Assembly: GCA_902493985.1 (NCBI GenBank)
Contig: CABURR010000057.1
Span: forward strand, 1-13,387
Source: an uncultured Collinsella sp.
GTDB lineage: Bacteria; Actinomycetota; Coriobacteriia; Coriobacteriales; Coriobacteriaceae
Reading direction: 5' to 3'
Length of the DNA: 13,387 nucleotides
Part shown: positions 6,554 through 13,387 of the stretch, one piece after another
Position numbering within the stretch: position 1 is the stretch's first letter
Layout: every line of letters starts with the position of its first letter
Position numbers and translations under genes: made by a program
The notes under the pieces: model-generated
Database searches by the model: none
What the model saw: only the letters and a program-made list of their open reading frames with translations
What the model was told of the DNA's origin: nothing

Positions 6554-7681
6554 ATGATCAATCGCAAGGCCATCGGTTATATCACCGCTAACTACTCTTC
6601 GACCTACGGCAGCGTGCTGCTCAAGGACCGCCCCATCGCGTCCGTTCCGTTTTTGGGCCGCTACCGCCTGATCGACTTCCCGCTGTCCAACATGATGAAT
6701 GCCGGCATTAAGACCGTTGGAGTCGTCATGCCGGGCAACTACCGCTCGCTGATCGACCACGTGGGCTCGGGCAAGGACTGGGGCCTGGACCGCAAGAAGG
6801 GCGGCCTGTTCATGGTCCCCGGCAACGCGTATGGCACCACCAAGGGCGGCATGCGCTTCCTGCTGCGCGACATCATCTCCAACAAGACGCTGTTCCAGCG
6901 CTCGGACAAGCCCTACGTTGTGATGATGGGCACCAACATCATCTTTAACATGGACCTCAACACCATCATCGACGCGCACGAGAACTCCGGTGCCCAGATG
7001 ACTGTGGTGTACTGCAAGGCCACGCGCAACGTCGATGACGAGACCAAGCTGCAGATCAACGAGAACGGCCGCCTGACGGGCGTGAGCGCCGGCGTCGTGT
7101 ATGGCGACAACGCGTCTATGGACTGCTGCATCGTCAACCGCGAGACACTGCTCGAGATCATCGACCACTACCAGGCCGCTGACTATCTGGACCTGCTCGA
7201 GGCACTCCAGGGCGACTTTGGCAACATCGACGTGTGCAGCTACGAGTACAAGGGCGAGGTCGTGGGCGTGTTTAGCGAGAAGTCGCTGTATCGCCGCAGC
7301 ATGGACCTGCTCGACCAGACCGTGGCCGACCAGCTCTTCGACCCCGAGCGCCCGATCCTGACCAAGGCTCACGACGTGCCGCCTTCGCGCTATGCGACCG
7401 GCAGCCACGCGTGCAACTCGATCATCTCGGCCGGCTGCATCATCAAGGGCACCGTGCGCAACTCGATCCTGTCGCGCGGCGTCGTGGTCGAGGAAGGCGC
7501 TTCGGTGACCAACTCGATCATCAACCAGAGCTGCATTATCAAGAGCGGTGCACGCGTCGAGAATGCCATCCTGGACAAGAACAATGTGGTTCCCACCAAC
7601 ACTGAGCTTCGCGGCACGCCCGAGAACATCCTGGTGCTGGGCAAGGCTCCGTTAACTTCCGACACCACCATCGTACGTTAA
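6554..7681 (+). CDS. glgD: GlgD, degenerate ADP-glucose pyrophosphorylase-like subunit
   Basis: GlgD is a GlgC paralogue. In Firmicutes, GlgC/GlgD pairs form a hetero-oligomeric ADP-glucose pyrophosphorylase in which GlgD has little activity of its own and modulates GlgC; that role is family knowledge applied here. The fold is retained: RYRLIDFPLSNMMNAGIKTVGV, GSGKDWGLDRKKGGLF, and a C-terminal beta-helix (about 280-375, with NSIISAGCIIKGTVRNSILS). The GlgC loop GGQGSRL is missing; the N-terminus reads YITANYSSTYGSVLLKDRP instead. SGDHLYRMDY is replaced by MGTNIIFNMDL. I chose ATG 6554 (MINRKAIGYI, 375 residues) because AAGGGGG (6538-6544) lies 9 nt upstream and the start falls just after the glgC stop; the upstream in-frame ATG at 6515 lies inside glgC and has no equivalent function. 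Confidence 0.95.
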   Translation: MINRKAIGYITANYSSTYGSVLLKDRPIASVPFLGRYRLIDFPLSNMMNAGIKTVGVVMPGNYRSLIDHVGSGKDWGLDRKKGGLFMVPGNAYGTTKGGMRFLLRDIISNKTLFQRSDKPYVVMMGTNIIFNMDLNTIIDAHENSGAQMTVVYCKATRNVDDETKLQINENGRLTGVSAGVVYGDNASMDCCIVNRETLLEIIDHYQAADYLDLLEALQGDFGNIDVCSYEYKGEVVGVFSEKSLYRRSMDLLDQTVADQLFDPERPILTKAHDVPPSRYATGSHACNSIISAGCIIKGTVRNSILSRGVVVEEGASVTNSIINQSCIIKSGARVENAILDKNNVVPTNTELRGTPENILVLGKAPLTSDTTIVR

Positions 7682-7712
7682 CGTTGGCACCGCAACATCG
7701 CTCGTAACATGT

Positions 7713-7748
7713 AGAATAGCCGCCCGGTTAGCGCCAGGCGGCTATTCT
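7713..7748 (+). other. Hairpin between glgD and glgA
   Basis: A perfect 12-bp inverted repeat, AGAATAGCCGCC (7713-7724) with GGCGGCTATTCT (7737-7748), surrounds a 12-nt loop. No T-run follows, so an intrinsic terminator is unlikely. It ends 13 nt before the glgA ribosome site GGGAG (7762-7766). Like the hairpin before glgC, it may stabilise the upstream mRNA end or tune the yield of glgA; this is inferred. Confidence 0.6.
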
Positions 7749-7771
7749 CGAATTGCAACATGGGAGACAAT

Positions 7772-10111
7772 ATGGCTGATTCCAGCAAAAAGATGCAGAT
7801 CGTGTTTGCCTCGGCCGAGTGCGCACCGTTTGTTAAGACCGGTGGCCTGGGTGACGTGGCGGGCTCGCTGCCTGCGGCGCTTGTGCGCGCCGGCGCCGAG
7901 GTTATCGTGATGGTGCCCAAGTACGCCACCATCAAGGACGAGTACAAGGCGCAGATGGAGCACTTCTCCGACTTTTACGTTAGCCTGGGCTGGCGCAATG
8001 AGTACTGCGGACTCGAGAAGCTCGAGCACGACGGCGTCACCTATATGTTCATCGACAACGAGCGCTATTTTGCGCGCGACTATCCGTACGGCTTCTTTGA
8101 CGACGGCGAGCGTTTTGCGTTCTTCTCTAAGGCCATCACCGAGAGTCTGCAGCACCTGCCGGCCGGCTTTGAGTGCGACATCCTGCACTGCAACGACTGG
8201 CAGACGGCGCTGGCGCCCGTGTTTTTGCGCGAGTTCTACCAGGGCCTGCCGCTGTACGACCGCGTCAAGACCGTGTTCTCGATCCACAACGTGGCATTCC
8301 AGGGCCAGTTTAGCGACACCGTGATGGAGGACATCCTGGGCGTGGCGCATATTCCGGCGGCCGCCTCGCAGCTGCGTTGCGACGCCTGCAGCATTAACTA
8401 CATGCTGGGCGCGCTGCGCTATGCCGACGCCATCACTACGGTGAGCCCCACCTATGCCAACGAGATCCAGACGCCCGAATTTGGCGAGGGCCTGGACGGC
8501 GTGCTGCGCGAGCGTTCTTACGCGCTTCAGGGCATTTTGAATGGCATCGACGTCGCGGGCTTTGACCCGGCGACCGACAAGCGCATTGCCGCCAACTACA
8601 CCGTGGAGGACCGTTCCGGCAAGGCCGTATGCAAGGCCAAGCTGCAGGAAGAGCTGGGGCTCGAGGTTCGCGACGACCGTCCGCTCATGGTGATGGTCAC
8701 GCGTCTGACGCGCCAGAAGGGCCTAGACCTGGTCATGTACGCGCTCGACCGCATCCTGGCCGGCGGCGTGCAGGTGGCGGTGCTGGGCACCGGCGACCGC
8801 GACTACGAGGACGGCCTGCGCTACTTCCAGGACAAGTACCCCGGCACCATGGCGGCTCGCATCGAGTTCGATCCGGCATTGTCGCAGCGCATGTATGCTG
8901 CCGCCGACATGTTCCTGATGCCTTCGAAGTTTGAGCCCTGCGGCCTGTCGCAGATCATCGCCATGCGCTACGGCACGCTGCCGATTGTTCGCGAGACCGG
9001 TGGCCTGAAGGACACCGTGCAGCCGTACAACGAGTTTACCGGCGAGGGCACGGGCTTCTCGTTTAGCAACTTTAACGGCGACGAGATGGGCGATGCGGTA
9101 TTCCGCGCGGCGCGTCTGTTCTGGGATAACCGCGACGCCTGGAACCAGCTGGTCACGCAGGCCATGAGCCAGGACTTTAGCTGGACGCGCTCGGCCGACA
9201 AGTATCTGGACCTGTACTTCTTTATGCACCCGGAGATTGAGAGGCCGGCGGCTGTTGTCGACGAGCCTGAGGCTGTTGCTGAGCCGGTGGCCGCAGAGGA
9301 GCCCAAGGCCGAGGAGAAGCCGGTTGAGGCTGAGCCCGCAAAGGCCGAGCCTGAGGTGAAGGTTGAGGCTACTCCCGAGCCCGAGCCTGAGGTGAAGCCC
9401 GCTACGAAGCCTGCGGCAAAGAAGACCACGACTCGTAAGACGACAGCTAAGAAGGCTACTGCGACCAAGGCGGCGGCAACCAAAACCACCGCTACCAAGA
9501 CAACGACCACGCGCAAGCGCACGACCGCCGCTGCCAAGAAGGCCGCCGAAGCCGAGGCCGCTCCCGAGGTAAAGGCTGAAGCCGCCGTCGAGGCCAAGCC
9601 CGCCGTCAAGGCACCGGCCAAGCCCACTGCCAAGAAGTCGACCGCGACCGCCAAGAAAGCAACGGCCGCAAAGTCGACGACGACCAAGGCTGCCGCTACG
9701 AAGGCCGCCGCGAAGACGACCACGAAAGCAGCCACGACCAAGGCAGCCGCAAAGCCGGCCGCCAAGGTCGAGGAGACGCCTGCCGAGTCCAAGGCGGAGG
9801 CAGCCGTCGAGGCCAAGCCCGCCGCCAAGACCACCACGCGTAAGCGCACGACGACAGCCAAGAAGACCGCGGCAAAGGTCGCAACTCCCAAGGCAGAGAC
9901 TAAGCCCGCTACTGCCAAAGAGGAGCCCAAGGCCGAGGTAAAGGCCAAGCCGGCGCCGAAGGCCGCTGAGGTCAAGGCCGCCCCGAAGGCAGAGACCAAG
10001 CCCGAGCCCGCCAAGGAGATCCCGGTCTCCCCTGTCACTCCAGCAGCGGAAAAGGCCCCGTCCAAGAAGACGTCCGTCCGCAAGGCAACGGCCACCCGCA
10101 AGCGCCGCTAA
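7772..10111 (+). CDS. glgA: Glycogen synthase (ADP-glucose) with very long low-complexity tail
   Basis: GlgA adds glucose from ADP-glucose to the growing alpha-1,4 chain. Residues 1-490 form a standard GT5 synthase: KTGGLGDVAGSLP (Lys22, ADP-glucose binding), HCNDWQTALAPVF, FSIHNVAFQGQF, TVSPTYANEIQ, RLTRQKGLDLV, and SKFEPCGLSQ (Glu388, first Glu of the EX7E motif) followed by PIVRETGGLKDTV. Bacterial GlgA is normally about 475-490 residues, so the synthase is complete and followed by about 290 extra ones. This tail begins with an acidic Pro/Glu/Ala stretch, then alternates basic Lys/Thr/Ala blocks with acidic ones and ends in RKATATRKRR; the unit KAEAAVEAKPA occurs twice. It resembles histone H1-like bacterial tails and the GlgB tail. 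The start is ATG 7772, with GGGAG 5 nt upstream; ATG 7760 has no ribosome site. It is the last gene before a terminator. Confidence 0.96.
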   Translation: MADSSKKMQIVFASAECAPFVKTGGLGDVAGSLPAALVRAGAEVIVMVPKYATIKDEYKAQMEHFSDFYVSLGWRNEYCGLEKLEHDGVTYMFIDNERYFARDYPYGFFDDGERFAFFSKAITESLQHLPAGFECDILHCNDWQTALAPVFLREFYQGLPLYDRVKTVFSIHNVAFQGQFSDTVMEDILGVAHIPAAASQLRCDACSINYMLGALRYADAITTVSPTYANEIQTPEFGEGLDGVLRERSYALQGILNGIDVAGFDPATDKRIAANYTVEDRSGKAVCKAKLQEELGLEVRDDRPLMVMVTRLTRQKGLDLVMYALDRILAGGVQVAVLGTGDRDYEDGLRYFQDKYPGTMAARIEFDPALSQRMYAAADMFLMPSKFEPCGLSQIIAMRYGTLPIVRETGGLKDTVQPYNEFTGEGTGFSFSNFNGDEMGDAVFRAARLFWDNRDAWNQLVTQAMSQDFSWTRSADKYLDLYFFMHPEIERPAAVVDEPEAVAEPVAAEEPKAEEKPVEAEPAKAEPEVKVEATPEPEPEVKPATKPAAKKTTTRKTTAKKATATKAAATKTTATKTTTTRKRTTAAAKKAAEAEAAPEVKAEAAVEAKPAVKAPAKPTAKKSTATAKKATAAKSTTTKAAATKAAAKTTTKAATTKAAAKPAAKVEETPAESKAEAAVEAKPAAKTTTRKRTTTAKKTAAKVATPKAETKPATAKEEPKAEVKAKPAPKAAEVKAAPKAETKPEPAKEIPVSPVTPAAEKAPSKKTSVRKATATRKRR
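9572..9829 (+). repeat. Internal duplication in the GlgA tail
   Basis: A 39-nt segment coding for KAEAAVEAKPA and flanks occurs at 9572-9610 and again at 9791-9829, 73 codons apart and in the same frame. Each copy lies near a TTTRKRTT-type basic block (near 9500 and 9832). The copies differ mostly at third positions, which suggests an older duplication kept for its amino-acid character rather than a fresh slippage event. Confidence 0.7.
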
Positions 10112-10141
10112 TCCGGACGATCCACAATCTAATCCTCAATA

Positions 10142-10180
10142 AACAAGGGGTGTCGTTCAGTGCGACACCCCTTGTTCTAT
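10142..10180 (+). terminator. Terminator at the end of the glg cluster
   Basis: A 14-bp perfect stem, AACAAGGGGTGTCG (10142-10155) with CGACACCCCTTGTT (10163-10176), has a 7-nt loop and is followed by the short T-rich stretch TTGTTCTAT. It lies 30 nt after the glgA stop and separates the cluster from the GH13-GH77 gene. The T-tract is modest, so some read-through is possible. Nothing else is seen in 10112-10141. Confidence 0.8.
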
Positions 10181-10186
10181 AGATGA

Positions 10187-10200
10187 GGTAAAACGATTTT
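10187..10200 (+). promoter_or_regulatory. Operator-like site GGTAAAACGATTTT
   Basis: This site matches 13 of 14 bases of GGTAAAACGTTTTT on the minus strand at 231-218, and has the same central CG. It lies just after the glgA terminator and upstream of the candidate promoter of the GH13-GH77 gene. Its presence at both transcription-unit starts suggests one regulator acts on both. The position, well upstream of the predicted -35, would suit an activator or a distal site more than simple blocking. Confidence 0.45.
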
Positions 10201-10236
10201 CTAGGACAACCGTTCGCCGATAGTGAGCGGCTGTAG

Positions 10237-10265
10237 TTTATACAACTAAAGTACAACGATATACT
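10237..10265 (+). promoter_or_regulatory. Candidate promoter of the GH13-GH77 gene
   Basis: TTTATA (10237-10242, four of six to TTGACA) and TATACT (10260-10265, five of six to TATAAT) are 17 bp apart, in an AT-rich patch that contrasts with the surrounding GC-rich DNA. Transcription would start near 10272, leaving a leader of about 55 nt. Confidence 0.5.
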
Positions 10266-10285
10266 TAAATACTGTGCGTTAAGCC

Positions 10286-10303
10286 CATGGCCCGCTGGCC
10301 ATG
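10286..10303 (+). promoter_or_regulatory. Perfect inverted repeat CATGGCC-CGCT-GGCCATG in the leader
   Basis: Two 7-bp arms with a 4-nt spacer lie about 15-30 nt downstream of the predicted transcription start and 23 nt before the start codon. It could be an operator or a small leader hairpin near the 5' end of the mRNA. No T-run follows, so it is not a terminator. Confidence 0.5.
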
Positions 10304-10326
10304 AATGTATAGAACTGGACCGTACT

Positions 10327-13300
10327 ATGAGATTGATACACAACAGCCGTCTACCGCAGTTTCGCACTCCGTTTGGCGCTGTGACCACAGGAACTACCGT
10401 TGCACTCTCGGTTATTTTGGAGGATGCCGATCCCAACCAGGCAACACTCACCCTGCGTACCTGGGTCGATGAAGTCGGCGAGACCCTGATTCCGATGGAG
10501 CACGAAGGCGATGGCATTTTTACCGGCGAGCTCAAATGCACTGAACCGTGTCTTGTGTGGTACAGCTTTATATGCAATATCGAGGGCCAGCCCGAGGTTC
10601 GCCTGGGCGCGCCCCAGGGCCGCACCGGCGGCGAGGGCGTAACCTACAACTACGCCGAGGTGCCGTCCTTCCAGATTACCGTCTATAAGCACCGCGAGAA
10701 CCGCCCCACTTGGTACGAGCGCGGCATGGTGTACCAGATCTTCCCCGACCGTTACGCCCGTGACGAGCATTGGCGCGAGCGCACAATGGCTCAACTCGAA
10801 AAACCGCGCAAGGGCATTCAGCGCCGGATGGTCGAGGACTGGAACGAGCCGCCCGTATACGAGCGCGCCGAGGACGGCTCCATCAAGACCTGGGACTTCT
10901 ACGGCGGCTCGCTCAAGGGCATCCAGGAAGACCTGCCCCGCATCGCCGAGCTGGGCTTTACGGCCATCTACCTCAACCCCATCTTTGAAGCCGCGAGCAA
11001 CCACCGCTACGACACGGCCGACTACACCAAAATCGATCCGATCCTGGGCACTGAGCAGGACTTTACCGAGCTGTGCCAGGCAGCCGAGAAGCTGGGTATT
11101 TCCATTATCCTGGACGGCGTCTTCAACCACACGGGCGACGATTCGATCTATTTCAACCGCTACGGCAACTATCCCGGCATGGGCGCCTGGCAGAGCGAGG
11201 ATTCACCGTGGCGCGATGCGTTTACCTTCCACGAGGACGGCTCGTACGACTGCTGGTGGGGCGTGGGCAACATGCCAGCCATCAACGAGAAGTCCGAGCT
11301 TGTGCGCGAGAGGATCCTTGGCAAGGACGGCGTGATCCGCAAATGGCTGCGCGCCGGTGCCCATGGTTGGCGTCTGGACGTCGCTGACGAGCTTTCCGAC
11401 GACTTCCTGGCCGAAATCAAAAAGGCCGTGCTCGCCGAGAAGCCCGACGCGCTGCTGCTCGGCGAAGTCTGGGAGGACGCTTCCAACAAGATCAGCTATG
11501 GTCACCTGCGTCGCTACCTACAGGGCTCCGAACTCGACTCGGCTATGGATTATCCCTTCCGCGACATGGTCATCGGCTTTTTGATGGGCTACAAGAACGC
11601 ATATCAGGCTGCCGAGGACATCGAGACCCTGCGCGAGAACTACCCGCGCGAGGCACTGGCCTGCGCACTCAATCTGCTTTCGAGCCACGACCGTCCTCGC
11701 ATTATCTCGGTGCTCGGCGGCGGCCCAGATGAGTCGCAGCTGCCCGAGAGCGAACGCAGCAAATGGCGCCTGGACGATAACTCGATGGGCCTGGCCAAGA
11801 GCCGTTTTTGGCTGGCGACGCTCATGCAGATGACCTTCCCGGGCGTACCCTCAATCTATTACGGCGACGAGTACGGCTTGGAGGGCCTCACCGATCCGGG
11901 CAACCGCCGTACCCTGCCGACCAAGGACCAACTCCACGACTTCGACACGCTGGCCATCGTTAAGAACGCGTCTGCCGTGCGCCGCGCGCTGCCCTTTATG
12001 GTCGATGGCGAGATCAAGGCCTTTGCGCTCAACGACGAAGTCTTGGCTTACACCCGCACGGGCAAAGACGGCGAGGCCGCGACGGTTATCATCAACCGCA
12101 GTCTACGCAATTCACACTGCGTGACGATCCCAGCGCTCGGCGAATGTGCAAGCGACGTGATCAGCGGCCACGAATGCGAAATCCACAACGGCACGGTTAC
12201 GCTCGACCTGTACCCGCTGGGCTCTTCGATCATCTATCACCATTCCGAGAAGCGCCTGCAGGAGCCGCTCGATCACGGCGCGGGCGTCGTGTGCCACATC
12301 ACCTCGGTGCCGACCGATGACGGCAAGCCCGGCACAATCGGTGCGCCCACGCGTCGCTTTATCGACCATCTGGCCGCCATGGGCATGCGTTACTGGCAGG
12401 TCCTGCCCGTCAATCCCACGGACTTCTTCCGCTCCCCCTATGCCGGCCCCTCTGCCTTTGCAGGCAATATCGACCTACTGCCCGAGAGCCACGAGGAGCT
12501 AGCCGCCGACTTCGTCACCTGGAAGACCCGCGGCGGCGAGGATGCCGACCCGCTGTACACGGCGTTTAAACATCGCAATGCCGATTGGCTCGAGAAGTAC
12601 TGTGTCTACATGGCCGTTAAGAAGCATTTTGAAGGCGAATCGCGTCACGATTGGCCGGCCGATGTCGCGCGCTACAACGAGCATCTGATTGACGACAAGC
12701 GTTTCCACGACGAGGCAGAGCTGCAGGCGTATATGCAGTATCGCTTTGACCTGGCCTGGTGCGAGCTCATGAACTATGCGCACAAGAAGGGTATCGAGGT
12801 TATCGGTGACATTCCAATGTATGTTTCGGACGATTCGGCCGATGCATGGAGCGAGCCCGAGAACTTCTGGCTGTCCGATACCGGCAAGGCAATTGAGATT
12901 TCCGGCGCTCCGCCCGACAATTTTGCGCCCGAGGGCCAGGTGTGGGGCAACCCGACGTTCCGCTGGGACCACATGAAGCAGAACGGCTATAGCTGGTGGA
13001 TGGATCGCCTGCGTCGTGCGTTTTCGCTCTACGACCGTGTGCGCCTGGATCACTTCCTGGGCTTCCACAGCTACTTTAGTATCCCCGCGGGCAAGGCTTG
13101 CGCCGACGGTCGCTGGCTGGCGGGCCCGGGCAAGGACCTGTTCCAGACCGCCTACGACGAGCTGGGTCCGCTCAACTTTATCGCCGAGGACTTGGGCTAT
13201 TTGACGCCTGGTGTTCGCGCCATGGCTTCGACCTGCGGCTTCCCCGGCATGGATGTGCTGGAGTTTAGCGACTACGACGTTCGTTGCGGTGTGCATCCCA

Positions 13301-13387
13301 CGCCTGGCAAGATCCTGTACACCTCGACGCACGATACGTCGACGCTGGCCGGTTGGTGCACGCGTTCCTTTGCGGGCGGCGATGAAC
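10327..13387 (+). CDS. GH13 alpha-glucanase fused to GH77 4-alpha-glucanotransferase (3' end outside window)
   Basis: One frame runs from ATG 10327 to the window edge without a stop (1020 codons). Residues about 1-125 look like a beta-sandwich domain as in neopullulanase-type enzymes. Residues about 130-560 are a GH13 barrel: MVYQIFPDRYARD, region I DGVFNH (Asp263, His268), nucleophile Asp351 in GWRLDVADE, acid Glu380 in GEVWED, Asp455 in SSHDRPR. A beta domain follows to about 635. From about 640 a MalQ-like GH77 domain begins (GVVCHITSVP, YWQVLPVNPTDFFRSPYAGPS), with nucleophile Asp908 in VRLDHFLGF, acid Glu954 in AEDLGY and Asp1003 in THDTSTLAG. Both catalytic sets are intact. The likely role is cytoplasmic hydrolysis plus chain transfer on glycogen-derived or imported dextrins; no signal peptide is seen. 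Whether the GH13 part cuts alpha-1,4 or alpha-1,6 bonds is unknown. The ribosome site is weak (TGGA, 7-8 nt upstream). Confidence 0.92.
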   Translation, partial: MRLIHNSRLPQFRTPFGAVTTGTTVALSVILEDADPNQATLTLRTWVDEVGETLIPMEHEGDGIFTGELKCTEPCLVWYSFICNIEGQPEVRLGAPQGRTGGEGVTYNYAEVPSFQITVYKHRENRPTWYERGMVYQIFPDRYARDEHWRERTMAQLEKPRKGIQRRMVEDWNEPPVYERAEDGSIKTWDFYGGSLKGIQEDLPRIAELGFTAIYLNPIFEAASNHRYDTADYTKIDPILGTEQDFTELCQAAEKLGISIILDGVFNHTGDDSIYFNRYGNYPGMGAWQSEDSPWRDAFTFHEDGSYDCWWGVGNMPAINEKSELVRERILGKDGVIRKWLRAGAHGWRLDVADELSDDFLAEIKKAVLAEKPDALLLGEVWEDASNKISYGHLRRYLQGSELDSAMDYPFRDMVIGFLMGYKNAYQAAEDIETLRENYPREALACALNLLSSHDRPRIISVLGGGPDESQLPESERSKWRLDDNSMGLAKSRFWLATLMQMTFPGVPSIYYGDEYGLEGLTDPGNRRTLPTKDQLHDFDTLAIVKNASAVRRALPFMVDGEIKAFALNDEVLAYTRTGKDGEAATVIINRSLRNSHCVTIPALGECASDVISGHECEIHNGTVTLDLYPLGSSIIYHHSEKRLQEPLDHGAGVVCHITSVPTDDGKPGTIGAPTRRFIDHLAAMGMRYWQVLPVNPTDFFRSPYAGPSAFAGNIDLLPESHEELAADFVTWKTRGGEDADPLYTAFKHRNADWLEKYCVYMAVKKHFEGESRHDWPADVARYNEHLIDDKRFHDEAELQAYMQYRFDLAWCELMNYAHKKGIEVIGDIPMYVSDDSADAWSEPENFWLSDTGKAIEISGAPPDNFAPEGQVWGNPTFRWDHMKQNGYSWWMDRLRRAFSLYDRVRLDHFLGFHSYFSIPAGKACADGRWLAGPGKDLFQTAYDELGPLNFIAEDLGYLTPGVRAMASTCGFPGMDVLEFSDYDVRCGVHPTPGKILYTSTHDTSTLAGWCTRSFAGGDE

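Noticed and set aside
5362..6573. 403-codon open frame on the minus strand across glgC
   Set aside because: Low-information shadow of a well-conserved gene; no domain or start signal.
7684..7717. Promoter before glgA (TTGGCA and TAGAAT)
   Set aside because: The spacing is 22 bp and the start would lie inside the hairpin; too weak to call.
7760..7771. Upstream ATG for glgA
   Set aside because: No ribosome site precedes it, and the GGGAG between 7762 and 7766 serves ATG 7772.
8968..10101. 377-codon minus-strand frame rich in Ala and Val that looks like membrane segments
   Set aside because: It is the antisense of the Lys/Ala repeats in the GlgA tail; AAG and GCC codons read backwards give Leu, Phe and Gly/Ala, imitating hydrophobic helices.
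9400..10108. GlgA tail as a separate histone-like gene fused by a lost stop
   Set aside because: The frame is continuous with the synthase, no internal ribosome site is evident, and GlgB carries the same kind of tail, so extension is the simpler reading.
1..13387. CRISPR arrays, tRNA or rRNA genes, insertion sequences, phage genes
   Set aside because: None seen: no regularly spaced repeats, no transposase or integrase motifs and no cloverleaf-like sequence found by eye.

Overview
The window is about 13.4 kb of GC-rich bacterial DNA (roughly 60% GC by eye) that is almost entirely devoted to alpha-glucan storage. The presence of both glgC and the catalytically degenerate paralogue glgD is a Firmicutes/Coriobacteriia trait, while the GC content and codon use fit a Coriobacteriia gut actinobacterium such as Collinsella. 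That assignment is an inference and no marker gene here proves it.

Layout: (1) at the left edge, on the minus strand, the first 59 codons of a HAD-superfamily phosphatase/phosphomutase. (2) A 331-bp divergent control region with several GGTAAAAC/GTTTTACC half-sites, candidate promoters on both strands, and a long glgB leader with a nested hairpin and a competing alternative pairing. (3) A plus-strand cluster glgB (branching enzyme), glgP (phosphorylase), glgC and glgD (ADP-glucose pyrophosphorylase pair, 4 nt apart) and glgA (glycogen synthase), ending at a strong terminator-like hairpin. (4) A second transcription unit, with its own promoter-like region and a copy of the operator-like motif, encoding a large GH13-GH77 fusion enzyme that is still open at the right edge (1020 codons visible). 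This last reading frame has no stop in the window.

Together, GlgC (probably with GlgD) makes ADP-glucose, GlgA elongates alpha-1,4 chains, GlgB adds alpha-1,6 branches, GlgP releases glucose-1-phosphate from chain ends, and the GH13-GH77 protein can hydrolyse and disproportionate the remaining dextrins. No glgX-type debranching gene is visible; the GH13 half of the fusion may partly fill that role (inference).

The most unusual feature is that the two polymer-building enzymes, GlgA and GlgB, both carry long low-complexity Lys/Ala/Thr/Pro tails like those of bacterial histone H1-like proteins (about 65 residues in GlgB, about 290 in GlgA). GlgP, GlgC and GlgD have none. This suggests a shared, possibly undescribed way of anchoring or condensing the glycogen-building machinery. 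Secondary points are the shared operator-like motif, structured RNA between genes, and a Gly in place of the usual active-site His in GlgB.
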